A stretch of DNA of 64,000 nt from positions 3,286,001-3,350,000 of the forward strand of contig NZ_CP023695.1 of NCBI RefSeq assembly GCF_008704395.1, in the 5' to 3' direction. Shown piece after piece: positions 1 through 9,880 of this stretch. A program made the translations under genes and the position numbers. Position 1 is the first letter of the stretch. Every line of letters begins with the position of its first letter. Source of the DNA: Streptomyces alboniger (GTDB lineage: Bacteria > Actinomycetota > Actinomycetes > Streptomycetales > Streptomycetaceae). The notes below the pieces were generated by a model. That model did not search any database, was not told the origin of the DNA, and saw only the letters and a program-made list of their open reading frames with translations.

Positions 1-1334
1 CCGTCCCCGAGTTCCTGCTCCAGCGCTTCGACAGGTCCGCGCACCTGCTCAGCTCGGCGCTCTTCGCGTTCGCGGCGATACTCATCGCGGGCGTGAACCT
101 CTACGCCCTGTCGATCGTCGTCGAGGCACTGCTCGGCTGGCCGCAGTGGGTGGCGATCGTCGTCGCGGGATTCTTCGTGCTCGCGTACATCACCATCGGC
201 GGTCTCTCCTCGGCGATCTACAACGAAGTGCTCCAGTTCTTCGTGATCCTCGCCGCGCTCATCCCGATCTGCGTCATCGGCCTGAAGAAGGTCGGCGGCT
301 GGGACGGACTCACCGGCTCGATCGAGGAGCAGCACGGCGGGAACTTCATGACCGCCTGGGGCGGCACCGGCATCGGCGACGCCAACCCGCTCGGCGCCAA
401 CTGGCTGACGATCATCCTCGGACTCGGCTTCGTCCTCTCCTTCGGCTACTGGACGACCAACTTCGCCGAGGTACAGCGCGCGCTGTCCGCGAAGAACCTG
501 AGCGCGGCGCGGCGCACCCCGCTGATCGCCGCCTTCCCGAAGATCTTCATCGTCTTCCTGGTGATGATCCCGGGCCTGGTCGCCGCCGTCCTCGTGCCGA
601 GGATCGGCACGGCCGGTTCCGACCTGACGTACAACGACGCGATCCCCTACCTGATGCAGGAGTTGCTGCCCAACGGCGTCCTCGGCATCGCGGTCACCGG
701 TCTGCTCGCCGCGTTCATGGCGGGCATGGCGGCGAACGTCTCATCCTTCAACACCGTGTTCACGTACGACATCTGGGCGAAGTACGTGGTCAAGGACCGC
801 GAGGACGGCTACTACCTGAACTTCGGCCGGCTCATCACGGCGATCGGCGTGCTCGCCTCGATCGGTACGGCGTTCATCGCCTCGTCGTTCTCGAACATCA
901 TGGGCTACCTCCAGACCCTCTTCTCCTTCTTCAACGTCCCCATGTTCGTGGTCTTCGTCATCGGCATGTTCTGGAAGCGGGCCTCGATGAGGTCCGGTGT
1001 GTGGGGCCTGGTCGCGGGCACCACCGCCGCGATGGCCAACTACTTCTGGATCTACAAGCAGGGCGTCATCGACATCCCGACCGACCAGGGCGCCAACTTC
1101 GTCTCGGCGATCGTCGGCTTCGCCGCGGGTGCCGTCGTGATGGTCGTCGTCACCCTCTTCACCGCGCCCAAGCCGGAGGCCGAACTGGCCGGGCTGGTCT
1201 ACGGCACGGTCGCACCCGGCCTGGCGGACGAAGGAGCCGAGGCGGGTGACGACGCCTGGTACCGCAAGCCCGCGCTGCTCGGCTGGGGCGCCGTCGTACT
1301 CGCCGCCGCCTGCTACCTGCCGTACTCGCTCTAG
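1..1334 (+). CDS. Sodium:solute symporter (SSS family), 5'-truncated by window edge
   Basis: The frame is open from base 3, so the gene enters from upstream. About 443 codons are visible of a family normally 500-550 residues long, and roughly the first 100 residues are missing. The visible part holds about ten hydrophobic segments and an early VPEFLLQRFD stretch typical of SSS carriers. The family imports sugars, amino acids or other solutes driven by the sodium gradient across the plasma membrane. The solute cannot be read from the sequence, though actinobacterial relatives are often labelled sodium/glucose cotransporters. The TAG stop lies in the left arm of an inverted-repeat element, and a small membrane protein follows on the same strand. 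Confidence 0.9.
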   Translation, partial: VPEFLLQRFDRSAHLLSSALFAFAAILIAGVNLYALSIVVEALLGWPQWVAIVVAGFFVLAYITIGGLSSAIYNEVLQFFVILAALIPICVIGLKKVGGWDGLTGSIEEQHGGNFMTAWGGTGIGDANPLGANWLTIILGLGFVLSFGYWTTNFAEVQRALSAKNLSAARRTPLIAAFPKIFIVFLVMIPGLVAAVLVPRIGTAGSDLTYNDAIPYLMQELLPNGVLGIAVTGLLAAFMAGMAANVSSFNTVFTYDIWAKYVVKDREDGYYLNFGRLITAIGVLASIGTAFIASSFSNIMGYLQTLFSFFNVPMFVVFVIGMFWKRASMRSGVWGLVAGTTAAMANYFWIYKQGVIDIPTDQGANFVSAIVGFAAGAVVMVVVTLFTAPKPEAELAGLVYGTVAPGLADEGAEAGDDAWYRKPALLGWGAVVLAAACYLPYSL

Positions 1335-1439
1335 GACCTGTCCGGCGGATCATGCCGCGGGCCGCGGGGTCTGGCACGCCGATCTGCGCAGAAAAGTGAC
1401 CGCCGCCCAAGTACGGCCTGATCCGCCGGACAGGCCCTA
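1332..1439. mobile_element. MITE-like element with 21-bp terminal inverted repeats
   Basis: The left end (1332-1352) reads TAGGACCTGTCCGGCGGATCA. The right end (1419-1439) is its inverted copy with a single A/G difference. The 108-bp element has no coding capacity and a TA dinucleotide at each edge. The left arm contains the TAG stop of the symporter. Short non-autonomous elements with GGCCTGTCCGGCGGATCA-like ends are, as I recall, scattered in Streptomyces intergenic regions. The element could also act as a bidirectional terminator hairpin. Mobility is inferred. Confidence 0.6.
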
Positions 1440-1463
1440 ACCCCGATCGGAGGACCCAATACC

Positions 1464-1748
1464 GTGTCCGACCTGCACAAGCACGTCTCCGACCTGGAGG
1501 CGAAGTCCGCGACCGCGGCCCGCCTCTTCGACATCCGGCGCATCATCGGCGGCCTGTTCGTCGTCTACGGGATCATCGTGACGACCGCCGGGATCACCGC
1601 GTCCGACGCCGACCTGCGCAAGGCCGAGGGCATCAACATCAACCTCTGGACGGGCCTCGGCATGCTCGCCCTCGGGCTCTTCTTCCTCGGCTGGCTGTGG
1701 CTGCGCCCCACGGCGGCGCCCACCGCACCGGCAGCCGAGAGCGAGTAA
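1464..1748 (+). CDS. Small two-helix membrane protein downstream of the symporter
   Basis: This 94-residue protein starts at GTG 1464 with a good ribosome site (CGGAGGA, 1449-1455). A polar N-terminal stretch of about 25 residues precedes a hydrophobic segment (roughly 28-46). A polar loop and a second hydrophobic segment (roughly 62-80) follow, with an Ala/Pro tail. I do not recognise a named family. Its position right after the symporter suggests an accessory subunit or co-regulated partner, but nothing in the protein proves this. The MITE-like element separates the two genes and may uncouple or attenuate their expression. Confidence 0.75.
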   Translation: MSDLHKHVSDLEAKSATAARLFDIRRIIGGLFVVYGIIVTTAGITASDADLRKAEGININLWTGLGMLALGLFFLGWLWLRPTAAPTAPAAESE

Positions 1749-1770
1749 CCCCCTTGCGGCCGGGCCCGGT

Positions 1771-2547
1771 TCACCGCGGTGAGTCGGGCCCCGCCCGCGT
1801 GTCCCTGTTCTCGGCGTTCTCGGCGTTCTCGGCGTTCTCGGCGTTCTCGGCGTTCTCAGCACCCTCGGAGTACACCGACGCGGGCCGCTCGGCGCGGTCC
1901 AGCAGGCCCGTGCGCGCGGCGAGCGCGGCGGCCTCAAGGCGCGAGCCGACCCCCAGCTTCATCAGGACCCGCTGCACGTGCGTACGCGCCGTGCTCGGGG
2001 CTATCCCCATCCCCGCCGCGATCAGCCGGGTGTCCTCGCCGTCCGCCACCCGCACCAGGACCTCGACCTCGCGGGGCGTGAGCATCTGCAACAGGCGCTG
2101 CCCCTCGTCGTCGGGCTGCGCGGCCGGATTCAGCAGTTCGCCGAAGGCCCCTTGCAGCAGCTGGGGCGCCACGGCGGCCTCCCCCGCGCGCGCCTTCATG
2201 ATGGCGCGCTCCACTCCTTCGATGCGCTCGTCATGGCGTACGTACCCGGAGGCACCGGCGGCGAACGCCGCGGCGATCCCGCGCGGGCTCGGCACCGGGC
2301 CGAGCACCAGGACCGCCACCTGCGGGCGCTCCCGCTTGATCTTCACCACCGGGTCGAACATGCCCGGCTCGGCAGGTGTGGCCGTACCCAGCAGGCACAC
2401 CTCCGGCGCCCTGCTGATCACCAGCTCGGCCGCTCCCGCCGCGGGCGCCGCCGCGGCCAGCACGCGGTGCCCGCGCAGCTTCAGCGCCGAGGCGAGCGCC
2501 TCGGCGAGCAGTCGGTGGTCGTCGACCACCATGAGCCGCACACCCAT
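1771..2547 (-). CDS. LuxR-type response regulator with an aspartate-less receiver domain
   Basis: The start is ATG at 2547, behind a run of six Gs (2553-2558); the longer upstream frame lacks support. The 258-residue protein has a receiver domain (about 3-120) beginning VVDDHRLLAEAL and a LuxR helix-turn-helix (about 155-215) with LTPREVEVL and STARTHVQRVLMKLG. The usual phospho-acceptor aspartate is replaced by glycine (LLGTATP, Gly54) and the conserved lysine region reads GYVRHD. It is therefore probably phosphorylation-independent and an orphan, as no kinase gene is adjacent. The C-terminus carries six AEN tripeptides encoded by a 9-bp tandem repeat. Target genes are unknown. Confidence 0.85.
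   Translation of the reverse strand: MGVRLMVVDDHRLLAEALASALKLRGHRVLAAAAPAAGAAELVISRAPEVCLLGTATPAEPGMFDPVVKIKRERPQVAVLVLGPVPSPRGIAAAFAAGASGYVRHDERIEGVERAIMKARAGEAAVAPQLLQGAFGELLNPAAQPDDEGQRLLQMLTPREVEVLVRVADGEDTRLIAAGMGIAPSTARTHVQRVLMKLGVGSRLEAAALAARTGLLDRAERPASVYSEGAENAENAENAENAENAENRDTRAGPDSPR
1808..1861. repeat. 9-bp tandem repeat, six units
   Basis: Five perfect TTCTCGGCG units are followed by one variant unit (TTCTCAGCA). On the minus strand they encode (Ala-Glu-Asn)n at the C-terminus of the response regulator. Unit length is a multiple of three, so slippage would change tail length without a frameshift. Confidence 0.95.
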
Positions 2548-2707
2548 AGAAACCCCCCAGTTCCCGCAGGCCCCCCGGCCCTCCATCTCCCGGAAGCTAC
2601 ACGCTTGTTCGACGTTGCGCGCCCCCTACCCGCCAGAAGCGGCCCGGAATGCCGAAAGCCGTGCCCTTCGGGGGTGACTGGGAGTACGGGACGGCGCGGC
2701 AACGGCA

Positions 2708-2742
2708 GCGGCCGCCCCCTCGTGGTGCGAGGGGACGGCCGC
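2708..2742 (-). terminator. Hairpin terminator after the PQQ-propeller operon
   Basis: A 15-bp stem with one mismatch (2708-2722 against 2728-2742) and a TGGTG loop lies 19 bp past the stop of the gene ending at 2761. No T-run follows, as is usual in Streptomyces. Confidence 0.7.
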
Positions 2743-2760
2743 GTGCGCTGGACGGGAGTG

Positions 2761-4635
2761 CTACTTCGCGACGAAACCGAGCGCCACGAACTTCTTGTCG
2801 TCCTTCGAGTAGGGCCTGCTGAGCAGCTCCTTGCCCATGAACAGGTGCCCGTTGGCGTAGAGCAGTTCGTTCGACTCCGGGACCATGCCGCTGATCGCGT
2901 CGGTCACGGTCTCGGACGACGGGGTCTCCAGAAGCTTGGTCTCCTTCATCGTCTTGCCGTCGAGCGAGACGATCTGGGCGCCCTTCTGGTAGCCGTGGGC
3001 CTTGTACGCGATGACGTTGCCGCCGTCCATGCGGAGCGGGAAGATCTCGCCGTTGTCGCCCGCGACGGCGCGGTCGCTGGTCGACTTTCCGGTGGCCAGC
3101 GAGAAGGAGACGATCTCGTTCGTCCGGTTGTAGCTCTCGCCGCTGCCGTCGTGCTGGCGGGTCGGGACGTACAGCCGGTCGTTGCCGACCGTGATCGACG
3201 TGCAGTCGTGGACCACGTTGACGCCGCAGTCGTGGTCGTACTTGCCGTCCTCCAGCGAGATCTTGGCGCGCAGCTTGCCGTTGCTGCCGAGGGAGAAGAC
3301 GTCGGTGACGCCGCTCGAGGTGATCTCGGTGGTGTCCTGGCCGAAGACGACCGGGTTCGTCGAGATGATCTTGGCGTTGTCGATGCCGGCGGCCAGCGGG
3401 TACGTCCACTTGTCGTCGCCGGTCTTCGGGTCGAGGAGCTGGATCTTCAGCTTCTCGTCACCGTACGAACCGCACTTGCGGACCGCGACCAGCTGGTCGC
3501 CGCCGGCGTAGCCGACGTCCTGGCACTGGCCGACCTTCGGCTTCCACAGGGACTTGCCGGTGACGTCCCAGGCGGCGCCGCCGTTGCTGGTGCCCGCGCC
3601 GGCGGCGATCGTCGTACCGGAGATGGTGACCTCCTTGAAGGTCGCCTTCATGCCGTTCGTCTCGATGCTCTCGGTCCAGAGCTTCTTGCCGGACTTCAGG
3701 TCAACGGCGGAGACGTTGGTGCACTGTTGGTAGTCACCCTTCTTGTTCCGCTTGGCCTCTTCGGTGATGATCGCCGCGATGCCGTCCTTGGTGGTCTCCC
3801 GCGACATCGCGCAGGTCTGACCGGAGAGCGGGAGCGACCACTTCTCCTTGCCGGTGTCCGGGTCGTAGCCGTTCAGTTCGTTGATGCCCGACTTGGCGTA
3901 GGTGTCGTCGGTCAGCAGCGACCCCGTGGCCTGCCAGATCTGGTCCTTGGGGACCGCGGGCTGGGGCAGCTGCATGACGACCTTGGCCGTGGGGTCGGCC
4001 GGGGCCTTCTCCTTGGCCGGACCCTGGCCCGCCGGGGCGTCGCCGCCCCCGCCGCCCTTGCCCTTCTTGCCGCCGCCCTTGCTGTCGGAGCCCTGCGCGG
4101 TGTTCTTGGAGTCGTCGTCCTTGGACGAGGCGTACCAGACGCCGCCGCCGACGATCAGCGCGATCGCGACGACCGCCGCGACGATGATCGCCATCTGGCC
4201 GCTGAACTTCTTGCCGCCGCCGGAACCGGTGCCGCCGGGCTGCGGCTGCATCGGCATGGTCGGCGGCTGCTGGTAGCCCTGCGGGTACCCGGGCTGCTGG
4301 TACTGCGGCTGGGCGGGCTGGGTCGGGTAGCCGTAGCCCTGCGGGGCCTGGGGTGCCTGAGGCGCCTGCGGGTAGCCGTAGGTCGGCTGGCCCGCGGGCG
4401 GCTGCGTCTGCGGCGGCGGGCCCGGAGGGGCCGGGGGCGCGGCGGGCGGCGGCGTCTGCGGGGCCGGCGGCTGCTGCGGGTAGCCGTAGGACGGGTCCGG
4501 GGCCTTGCCGAAGCCTCCGGGCGGAGGGTCCTGCGGGGCGCCGAAACCGCCGGGCGGGGGGTCCTGGGGCGCGCCGAAGCCGCCCTGCGGGGGCTCGTTC
4601 GGTGGCTGCTGCGGGGGCTGGGGCGGCTGGGTCAT
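2761..4635 (-). CDS. Membrane-anchored PQQ-like beta-propeller protein (second of tandem pair)
   Basis: This 624-residue protein starts MTQPPQ. A long Pro/Gln/Gly-rich cytoplasmic region (about 1-145) precedes one transmembrane helix (about 148-170) and a low-complexity Lys/Gly linker. The C-terminal extracellular domain of about 400 residues contains repeated motifs of the PQQ-binding-like/quinoprotein propeller type (LNGYDPDTGKEKWSLPL, VDLKSGKKLW, LLDPKTGDDKW). Such folds in actinobacteria are generally non-enzymatic ligand- or wall-binding modules; no PQQ dehydrogenase catalytic set is apparent. It lies 61 bp after a paralogue and is probably co-transcribed, with a terminator downstream. 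The function is unknown; a sensor or envelope-assembly role is inference. Confidence 0.85.
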   Translation of the reverse strand: MTQPPQPPQQPPNEPPQGGFGAPQDPPPGGFGAPQDPPPGGFGKAPDPSYGYPQQPPAPQTPPPAAPPAPPGPPPQTQPPAGQPTYGYPQAPQAPQAPQGYGYPTQPAQPQYQQPGYPQGYQQPPTMPMQPQPGGTGSGGGKKFSGQMAIIVAAVVAIALIVGGGVWYASSKDDDSKNTAQGSDSKGGGKKGKGGGGGDAPAGQGPAKEKAPADPTAKVVMQLPQPAVPKDQIWQATGSLLTDDTYAKSGINELNGYDPDTGKEKWSLPLSGQTCAMSRETTKDGIAAIITEEAKRNKKGDYQQCTNVSAVDLKSGKKLWTESIETNGMKATFKEVTISGTTIAAGAGTSNGGAAWDVTGKSLWKPKVGQCQDVGYAGGDQLVAVRKCGSYGDEKLKIQLLDPKTGDDKWTYPLAAGIDNAKIISTNPVVFGQDTTEITSSGVTDVFSLGSNGKLRAKISLEDGKYDHDCGVNVVHDCTSITVGNDRLYVPTRQHDGSGESYNRTNEIVSFSLATGKSTSDRAVAGDNGEIFPLRMDGGNVIAYKAHGYQKGAQIVSLDGKTMKETKLLETPSSETVTDAISGMVPESNELLYANGHLFMGKELLSRPYSKDDKKFVALGFVAK

Positions 4636-4696
4636 GAGGTCGTCTATTCCTTGGGGACGCTGAGGGGCGAGAGGGTGAACGGGGCGGCTCGGAAGG

Positions 4697-6490
4697 TCAC
4701 TTGCCGTAGGCCAGCATCAGCTTCCCGTCGCCGATGGAGCTGCCCGTGATGCTGGTGGTCGAGATGTAGAAGCGCCCGTCCACGTAGTCGACGTCCTTCG
4801 AGTAGAAGCCGCTCTCGATCTTCGATGTGCCCGCCGGGTGCTGGAGCAGGGTCTTGGGCTTGTGCGAGCCGGACGTGGGGATGGAGACGACGCGGCCGCC
4901 GGCGTCGTACGACGGTTCGACGTACGCGACCAGCTCACCGTTCTCGACCTTCAGCGGGAGCATCGTCTCCTCCAGCGGCGACTTGGTGCGCCAGGCCTCC
5001 TTGCCGGTGGCCAGGCTGATCGCGACGATCGAGTTGGCGCCCGTGTCGTCGGTCGGCAGGTAGAGGTACTTGTCGTCGGACGCCACACCGAGACAGCCGT
5101 CCAGCTGGTCGTTGATGATCGAAGTGCCGCACTGGGGAGCGAAGTTGTCCTTGCTGCTGACCTCGGAGCGGGTCTCGTCGCTGTTCCCCTTCAGCACCGA
5201 GATGTTCCACTGCTTCTTGTCCTCGTTACGGAGGTACACGATCGTCGGGCTCGTCCCGTAGACCTTGCGGACCTGCCAGCCCTTGGGGAACTTCTTGGTC
5301 CACAGGGCCTTGCCGGTCTTCGGGTCGAGCTGCTGGAGCTCGTCGTGCTCCTTGGGACCGGCCGCGCCGCAGGACAGCGACATCAGAAGCTTGCCGTCAC
5401 CGCCGGCGAACCCGCTGGGGAAGCAGGTGCCCTCTTCCTTCTTGTCCGCTACGTACAGCTTCTTGCCGTCGCTCATGCGCAGCGCGGTACCGGACTGGTC
5501 GCGGCCCACCATGAGCACGTCACCGATGAGGACGAGCTGACTCTGCATGGAGAAGTCGAAAGCGCCCTCCTCCTTGACCGGCTTGCCCCAGCCCCTGTCA
5601 CCGGTCTTCAGGTCGACGACCTGGATCTGGTTGCACTTGGCGGTGCTCTTGGTGCCGTCCTTGAACGCGACGACGATCTTGCCGTCGTCAGTGGCCGTCT
5701 TCGTCGCGGCGCAGATCTTCTGCGGGAACTTGATGGCGGGCCACGCGGTCTTGCCGGTCTCGGCGTTGTACGCGTACAGCTCCTTGTACGCGGCCTTGAC
5801 CACGGTGTCGCCGTCGATCCACATGCCCGGGGCGTCGCCGCCGGAACCGGGCACCTTGGGCGCCTCCTTGTACCAGAGGACCTTCGCCTCGCCGGCCTGA
5901 CGGCCTTCGTTGAGGTCCTCCTCGCCCTCGGTGGCGTCGTCCTCGTCGGGGCCCGGGCTCGACGGGGCGGTGGCGGAGGGCTTGGGGTCCTTGTTCTTCG
6001 CCTCGGACTTCTTCTTGCCCTCGTCGTCACCGCCGACGACGGCCCAGGTGACACCGCCCGCGACGAGCAGTGCGGCCACGGCCGCGGCGCCGATCACCAG
6101 AAGCTTCTTGCGCTTGCCGTTGCCGCCGCCGGGCGCACCGGGTCCCGCCGGGAACTGCGGCTGCGTGGGCGGCTGCTGGGGGTAGCCGTACTGCGGCTGG
6201 CTCGCGTAGGGGCCGGGCTGCTGGGGCTGGGAGCCGTAGGGACCGGGTTGCGCGTACGGGCCCGGCTGCTGGGGCTGACCGTAGGGGCCCGGCTGCTGCG
6301 GCTGGCTCGCGTAGGGGCCGGGCTGGGCCGGCTGCGCGTACGGGTTGCCGGCCGCGGGCGGCGTCTGCGGATAGCCGTAGCCGGGCTGCGGCTGCGGCTG
6401 CCCCGGTGGCTGCTGGGGCGGCTGCCCCGGCGGTGGATCCTGCGGAGCTCCGAAACCGCCGTGCGGCGGCTGGTTGGGCGGCTGAGTCAT
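4697..6490 (-). CDS. Membrane-anchored PQQ-like beta-propeller protein (first of tandem pair)
   Basis: I place the start at ATG 6490, preceded by GGGGGAAGCG, rather than 12 codons upstream, because MTQPP matches the start of the neighbouring paralogue. The 597-residue protein has an N-terminal Pro/Gln/Tyr-rich tail with repeated QQPGPYA-type units. One transmembrane helix (about 129-153), an acidic linker and a propeller domain with repeats such as LYAYNAETGKTAW and LDPKTGKALW follow. The topology is the same as the downstream gene, but sequence similarity looks moderate, suggesting an old duplication. It is predicted to display the propeller outside the membrane. The role is unknown. Confidence 0.85.
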   Translation of the reverse strand: MTQPPNQPPHGGFGAPQDPPPGQPPQQPPGQPQPQPGYGYPQTPPAAGNPYAQPAQPGPYASQPQQPGPYGQPQQPGPYAQPGPYGSQPQQPGPYASQPQYGYPQQPPTQPQFPAGPGAPGGGNGKRKKLLVIGAAAVAALLVAGGVTWAVVGGDDEGKKKSEAKNKDPKPSATAPSSPGPDEDDATEGEEDLNEGRQAGEAKVLWYKEAPKVPGSGGDAPGMWIDGDTVVKAAYKELYAYNAETGKTAWPAIKFPQKICAATKTATDDGKIVVAFKDGTKSTAKCNQIQVVDLKTGDRGWGKPVKEEGAFDFSMQSQLVLIGDVLMVGRDQSGTALRMSDGKKLYVADKKEEGTCFPSGFAGGDGKLLMSLSCGAAGPKEHDELQQLDPKTGKALWTKKFPKGWQVRKVYGTSPTIVYLRNEDKKQWNISVLKGNSDETRSEVSSKDNFAPQCGTSIINDQLDGCLGVASDDKYLYLPTDDTGANSIVAISLATGKEAWRTKSPLEETMLPLKVENGELVAYVEPSYDAGGRVVSIPTSGSHKPKTLLQHPAGTSKIESGFYSKDVDYVDGRFYISTTSITGSSIGDGKLMLAYGK

Positions 6491-6573
6491 CAGCGCTTCC
6501 CCCTTCACTGATTTTCGGCACGCCAAATGGTGCTCAGGTCAGCCTTTCTATCACCCTGAGCCCGTTCGAGACG

Positions 6574-6612
6574 GGGCCGGTCCTGCCCCTGTTCCCAAGG
6601 GAGGACCGGCCC
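6574..6612 (-). terminator. Hairpin terminator after the ABC-F gene
   Basis: Perfect 11-bp arms (GGGCCGGTCCT and its complement, 6574-6584 and 6602-6612) lie 35 bp past the ABC-F stop, between it and the propeller operon. Confidence 0.7.
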
Positions 6613-6646
6613 GTGATGCGTCCGTTACGCGAGCTGCACGAGAGCT

Positions 6647-8458
<1,812 letters not shown>

Positions 8459-8488
8459 TTCTCTCCTGACAGGGGGGACGATCGATCC

Positions 8489-9832
8489 TCAAGCGTAGTC
8501 GCCCGCGCGGGAGCGCCCCGCCCGCTCCACCAGCACCCACCCGGCAAGGGCCATCGCCACCGCCGCCGGAGCCGTCACATGGACGGCGACCAGCATCGCC
8601 GTGCGCCCCTCCAGCAGGCCGCCGAAGCCGACCATCGACAGGCCGAGCACCCCGAAGAGGCAGAGCGTGACGCCGAGTGCCGCCGTCGGGCCCGAGGCCG
8701 TTCCCGCGGGGCCGGGCTCTCCCGTCGCGCCCGGCCGCTCGAAGCGGCGGAAGGCCGCCACGAGCGCCGCCGTCAGGGCCGCGGCCACCGCCATCCGCAG
8801 CGGCACCTGCGCCCACCACCCGGCGCTCGCGGGCTCGGGCAGCGGGACGTCGAGGGCGAGCAGGGTCCCGTACACCCCGAGCATCGCCGTCAGGTGCCAC
8901 AGGAACGCCGTCATGGAGATGCCGTTGGCCGCCACCACGCCGCGCCAGACTCGGGGCCGCGCCAGCCACCGGCTCGCCGGGGCGCGCAGCAGTTCCACCG
9001 CGCCGACCAGCCACATGCCGTGGCAGAGCAGGGCGAAGGTGGGCGGTGCCATGTTCGAGACGCGTTCGCCGGGCATGCCGACCATGGAGAGGGGATAGGG
9101 GCCGAGGGCGACCAGGAGCGAGGCTCCCGTGAGGCCTGCGCCCGCCAGGGCGTACGGCAGTCGCAGCTTGCCGTCCGCCCGCAGGAAGCCCAGCTGGTGC
9201 ACCGCGAGCCAGACGAAGGCGAAGTTCAGGAACTCCACGTACGGCACGTCGAAGGTGAAGCGCGCGACGTCCACCGCGGCTGCGGCCGCCACCAGCGCGC
9301 CGAACGCGCCCCACCCCCATCGCTCGTGCAGCCGCAGCAGCGGGGGCGTGAGGGCGACCATCGCCAGATAGATGCCGATGAACCACAGCGGCTGGGCGAC
9401 GAGCCGCAGCGCCACGTCGAGCAACCCGCCTCCTTGGCCGCCCAGTTGGAGGACCAGGGCGAGCGCGCCCCACACGCCTATGAACACCATCGTGGGCCGC
9501 AGCAGCCGCTGGAGCCGTGCCCGCAAGAAGGCGGAGTAGACGGAGCCGCCCCCGGCCCCCCGGCTCAACGAGCGGTACGACAGCGCGTGCGCGAAGCCGC
9601 CGACGAAGAAGAACACCGGCATGATCTGCAAGGCCCAGGTGAGGAGTTGCAGCTCCGGTACGACGGCGAGGAGGTTGCCGACCTCGGCGCGGCCGTCGTC
9701 GCCGACGGTCACGGCCGCCATCAGCCAGTGCCCGAGGACGACCGTGCCCAGCGAGGCGACCCGCAGCAGGTCGATGTACCGGTCACGCCCGGCGGGCGTC
9801 TTCTCGGCCAGTTCGCGAACGCTTGATCCCAT
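8489..9832 (-). CDS. Acyltransferase family 3 membrane protein
   Basis: This 447-residue polytopic protein has about ten hydrophobic segments. Near the N-terminus it has RYIDLLRVASLGTVVLGHW, the typical start of acyltransferase-3 (OafA/NodX-like) proteins, whose early helix histidine is thought to take part in acyl transfer. Family members O-acetylate or otherwise acylate polysaccharides, antibiotics or envelope glycans using a cytoplasmic donor. The substrate is not deducible. It sits between the ABC-F gene (31 bp away) and ispE (49 bp) and could share a transcript with ispE/rsmA. A simple ATG start at 9832 fits the conserved start. Confidence 0.85.
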   Translation of the reverse strand: MGSSVRELAEKTPAGRDRYIDLLRVASLGTVVLGHWLMAAVTVGDDGRAEVGNLLAVVPELQLLTWALQIMPVFFFVGGFAHALSYRSLSRGAGGGSVYSAFLRARLQRLLRPTMVFIGVWGALALVLQLGGQGGGLLDVALRLVAQPLWFIGIYLAMVALTPPLLRLHERWGWGAFGALVAAAAAVDVARFTFDVPYVEFLNFAFVWLAVHQLGFLRADGKLRLPYALAGAGLTGASLLVALGPYPLSMVGMPGERVSNMAPPTFALLCHGMWLVGAVELLRAPASRWLARPRVWRGVVAANGISMTAFLWHLTAMLGVYGTLLALDVPLPEPASAGWWAQVPLRMAVAAALTAALVAAFRRFERPGATGEPGPAGTASGPTAALGVTLCLFGVLGLSMVGFGGLLEGRTAMLVAVHVTAPAAVAMALAGWVLVERAGRSRAGDYA

Positions 9833-9880
9833 GGACGTACGGTCGCGCGCGATCGGCCCTCGGCGTCAGCGCGCCCGTAC

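Noticed and set aside
1808..1861. CRISPR-like array
   Set aside because: Units are 9 bp without spacers and lie inside a coding region; it is a microsatellite encoding AEN tripeptides.
1978..4749. Long plus-strand frame opposite the response regulator and propeller gene
   Set aside because: The translation is repetitive and featureless, while the minus-strand products are recognisable families.
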